Origin: Thiorhodococcus minor
Lineage (GTDB): Bacteria > Pseudomonadota > Gammaproteobacteria > Chromatiales > Chromatiaceae
Direction of reading: 5' to 3'
DNA length: 64,000 nucleotides
Assembly (NCBI RefSeq): GCF_010820565.1
Contig: NZ_JAAIJQ010000008.1
Location: forward strand, 1-64,000
This document shows positions 63,165 through 64,000 of this stretch, in pieces. How positions within the stretch are numbered: the stretch's first letter is position 1; the number at the start of each line of letters is the position of its first letter. The translations under genes and the position numbers were made by a program. The notes beneath the pieces were generated by a model. The model saw nothing but the letters and a program-made list of their open reading frames with translations. It was not told the origin of the DNA and searched no databases.

Positions 63165-64000
63165 ATGCGTCTGCTCGTCGATCTGCAGGCCTGCCAGTCG
63201 ATCAGCCGCCTCGGCGGGATCGGCCGCTATTCGCTCGACCTCGCGACGGCCATGGCCCGCCACGCGGGCGGGCATGAGCTGCGCATCCTGTTGAGCGACC
63301 TGCTTCCGGACAGCATCCCAGGGCTCTACCGGCACTTCTCGCAGCTGCTGCCGCGCCACCAGATCCAAGTGCTGCAGCTCCCCGGCCCCGTGGCCGAGAG
63401 CAATCCCGCCAATCTGCCGCGCGCGCGCGCGGCAGAGCTGATTCGCGAGGCCTGCATTCATCGCCTGCAGCCCGACATCGTGCATGTCGCCAGTCTCTTC
63501 GAGGGATTTCTCGACGACGTGGCCTGCTCCGTGGGCGAGCTTGTGCCAGGCGACACCACGGTCGTAACCCTGTACGACCTCATTCCGCTGATGGCCCAGG
63601 AGCAATACCTCGCGACGCCGAGCACGCGTGGACACTATTTCCGCAAGCTCGACAGCCTCAAGCGGGCCGGGGGGCTCCTGGCGATCTCCGAATTCTCGCG
63701 GCGCCAATGCATCGACGCACTCGACATCGCCCCGGAGCGCGTCGTCAACATCGCCGCCGGCGTCGATCCCAAGTTCCGCCCGCTCGCATTGCCGCCCGAT
63801 CGGATCGCGGCACTGCGAGATCGCTATGGCATCCGCGATCGCTTCGCCCTCTTCGCCGGGAGCTTCGACAGCCGAAAGAACCATGCGCGCCTGATTCAGG
63901 CCTATGCGCGAGTCCCCCGGGATCTGCGCCACGGGCGTCAGCTCGTCATCATCGGCAACGGCTGGCAGGGCCTCTATCAAGAGCTGAGTCGCCTGGGTGA
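63165..64000 (+). CDS. Glycosyltransferase, GT4 family (cut by window end)
   Basis: An open frame of 278 codons from the ATG at 63165, 4 bp after the previous stop, runs to the edge. MRLLVDLQACQSISRLGGIG followed by RYSLDLATAMARH is a GT4 acceptor-domain start. VTLYDLIPLMAQEQYL and LFAGSFDSRKNHARLIQAYA are further family motifs. It continues the polysaccharide assembly operon beyond the window. Confidence 0.92.
   Translation, partial: MRLLVDLQACQSISRLGGIGRYSLDLATAMARHAGGHELRILLSDLLPDSIPGLYRHFSQLLPRHQIQVLQLPGPVAESNPANLPRARAAELIREACIHRLQPDIVHVASLFEGFLDDVACSVGELVPGDTTVVTLYDLIPLMAQEQYLATPSTRGHYFRKLDSLKRAGGLLAISEFSRRQCIDALDIAPERVVNIAAGVDPKFRPLALPPDRIAALRDRYGIRDRFALFAGSFDSRKNHARLIQAYARVPRDLRHGRQLVIIGNGWQGLYQELSRLG

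Overview
The window is high-GC, gene-dense DNA from a gammaproteobacterium. Gene content (UrtABCDE urea transport, sodium-type PomAB motor, YgiQ, RsmF-like methyltransferase, an IntI-like integrase with an N-terminal extension) and many short palindromic and tandem repeats suggest a purple-sulfur-bacterium-like member of the Chromatiales. This is an inference from style, not a measured placement. No rRNA, tRNA or CRISPR was found.

Layout. 1-2 kb: two divergent tyrosine recombinases, one cut by the window edge and one of integron-integrase type. 2-9.6 kb: the urea ABC transporter on the minus strand, urtA-urtB-urtC-urtD-[tacA-tacT + repeat]-urtE, with a textbook sigma-54 promoter and NtrC-like enhancers upstream of urtA. 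9.6-13.6 kb: minus-strand housekeeping genes (zinc metallopeptidase, argE, OsmC-like, DUF819). 13.8-16.5 kb: a coupled pair, a GNAT/papain-like fusion and a RimK-like ATP-grasp ligase, which may make or modify a peptide. 16.7-21.4 kb: RsmF-like, a small secreted protein, a chemoreceptor. 21.3-26.9 kb: TetR regulator divergent from an RND adaptor and pump, with a clear palindromic operator. 27-30 kb: RRM protein and a motA-motB-pilZ operon. 30-35.6 kb: ygiQ followed by a repeat graveyard: tandem copies of the ygiQ 3' end, MITE-like elements, a recombinase pseudogene, two Uma2 nucleases and a group II intron domain V-like hairpin. 35.6-43.4 kb: a secreted protein of unknown function, sugar-nucleotide and glycosyltransferase genes, SapC, a DUF333-like protein. 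43.5-52.3 kb: two secreted proteins sharing a DUF4214-type module (one a papain-like protease) next to a type I secretion ABC/HlyD pair. 52.4-64 kb: a polysaccharide export and assembly operon: Wzm-like permease, a 58-residue membrane protein, Wzt-like ATPase with carbohydrate-binding tail, two methyltransferase proteins and large GT4 glycosyltransferases, continuing past the edge.

How it fits together. The last third looks like a cell-surface programme: GDP-sugar precursors, chain assembly by GT4 enzymes, chain capping by a coiled-coil methyltransferase (a possible length ruler as in WbdD) and ABC export by Wzm/Wzt. The first third contains a nitrogen-regulated urea uptake operon broken by a toxin-antitoxin insertion. 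Intergenic DNA carries several repeat families: heptamer arrays of the form NNGYCAG that start at or next to stop codons, GTGGGAGCG palindromes, three-hairpin cassettes, and a ~183 bp element bounded by GGTGGAC inverted ends.
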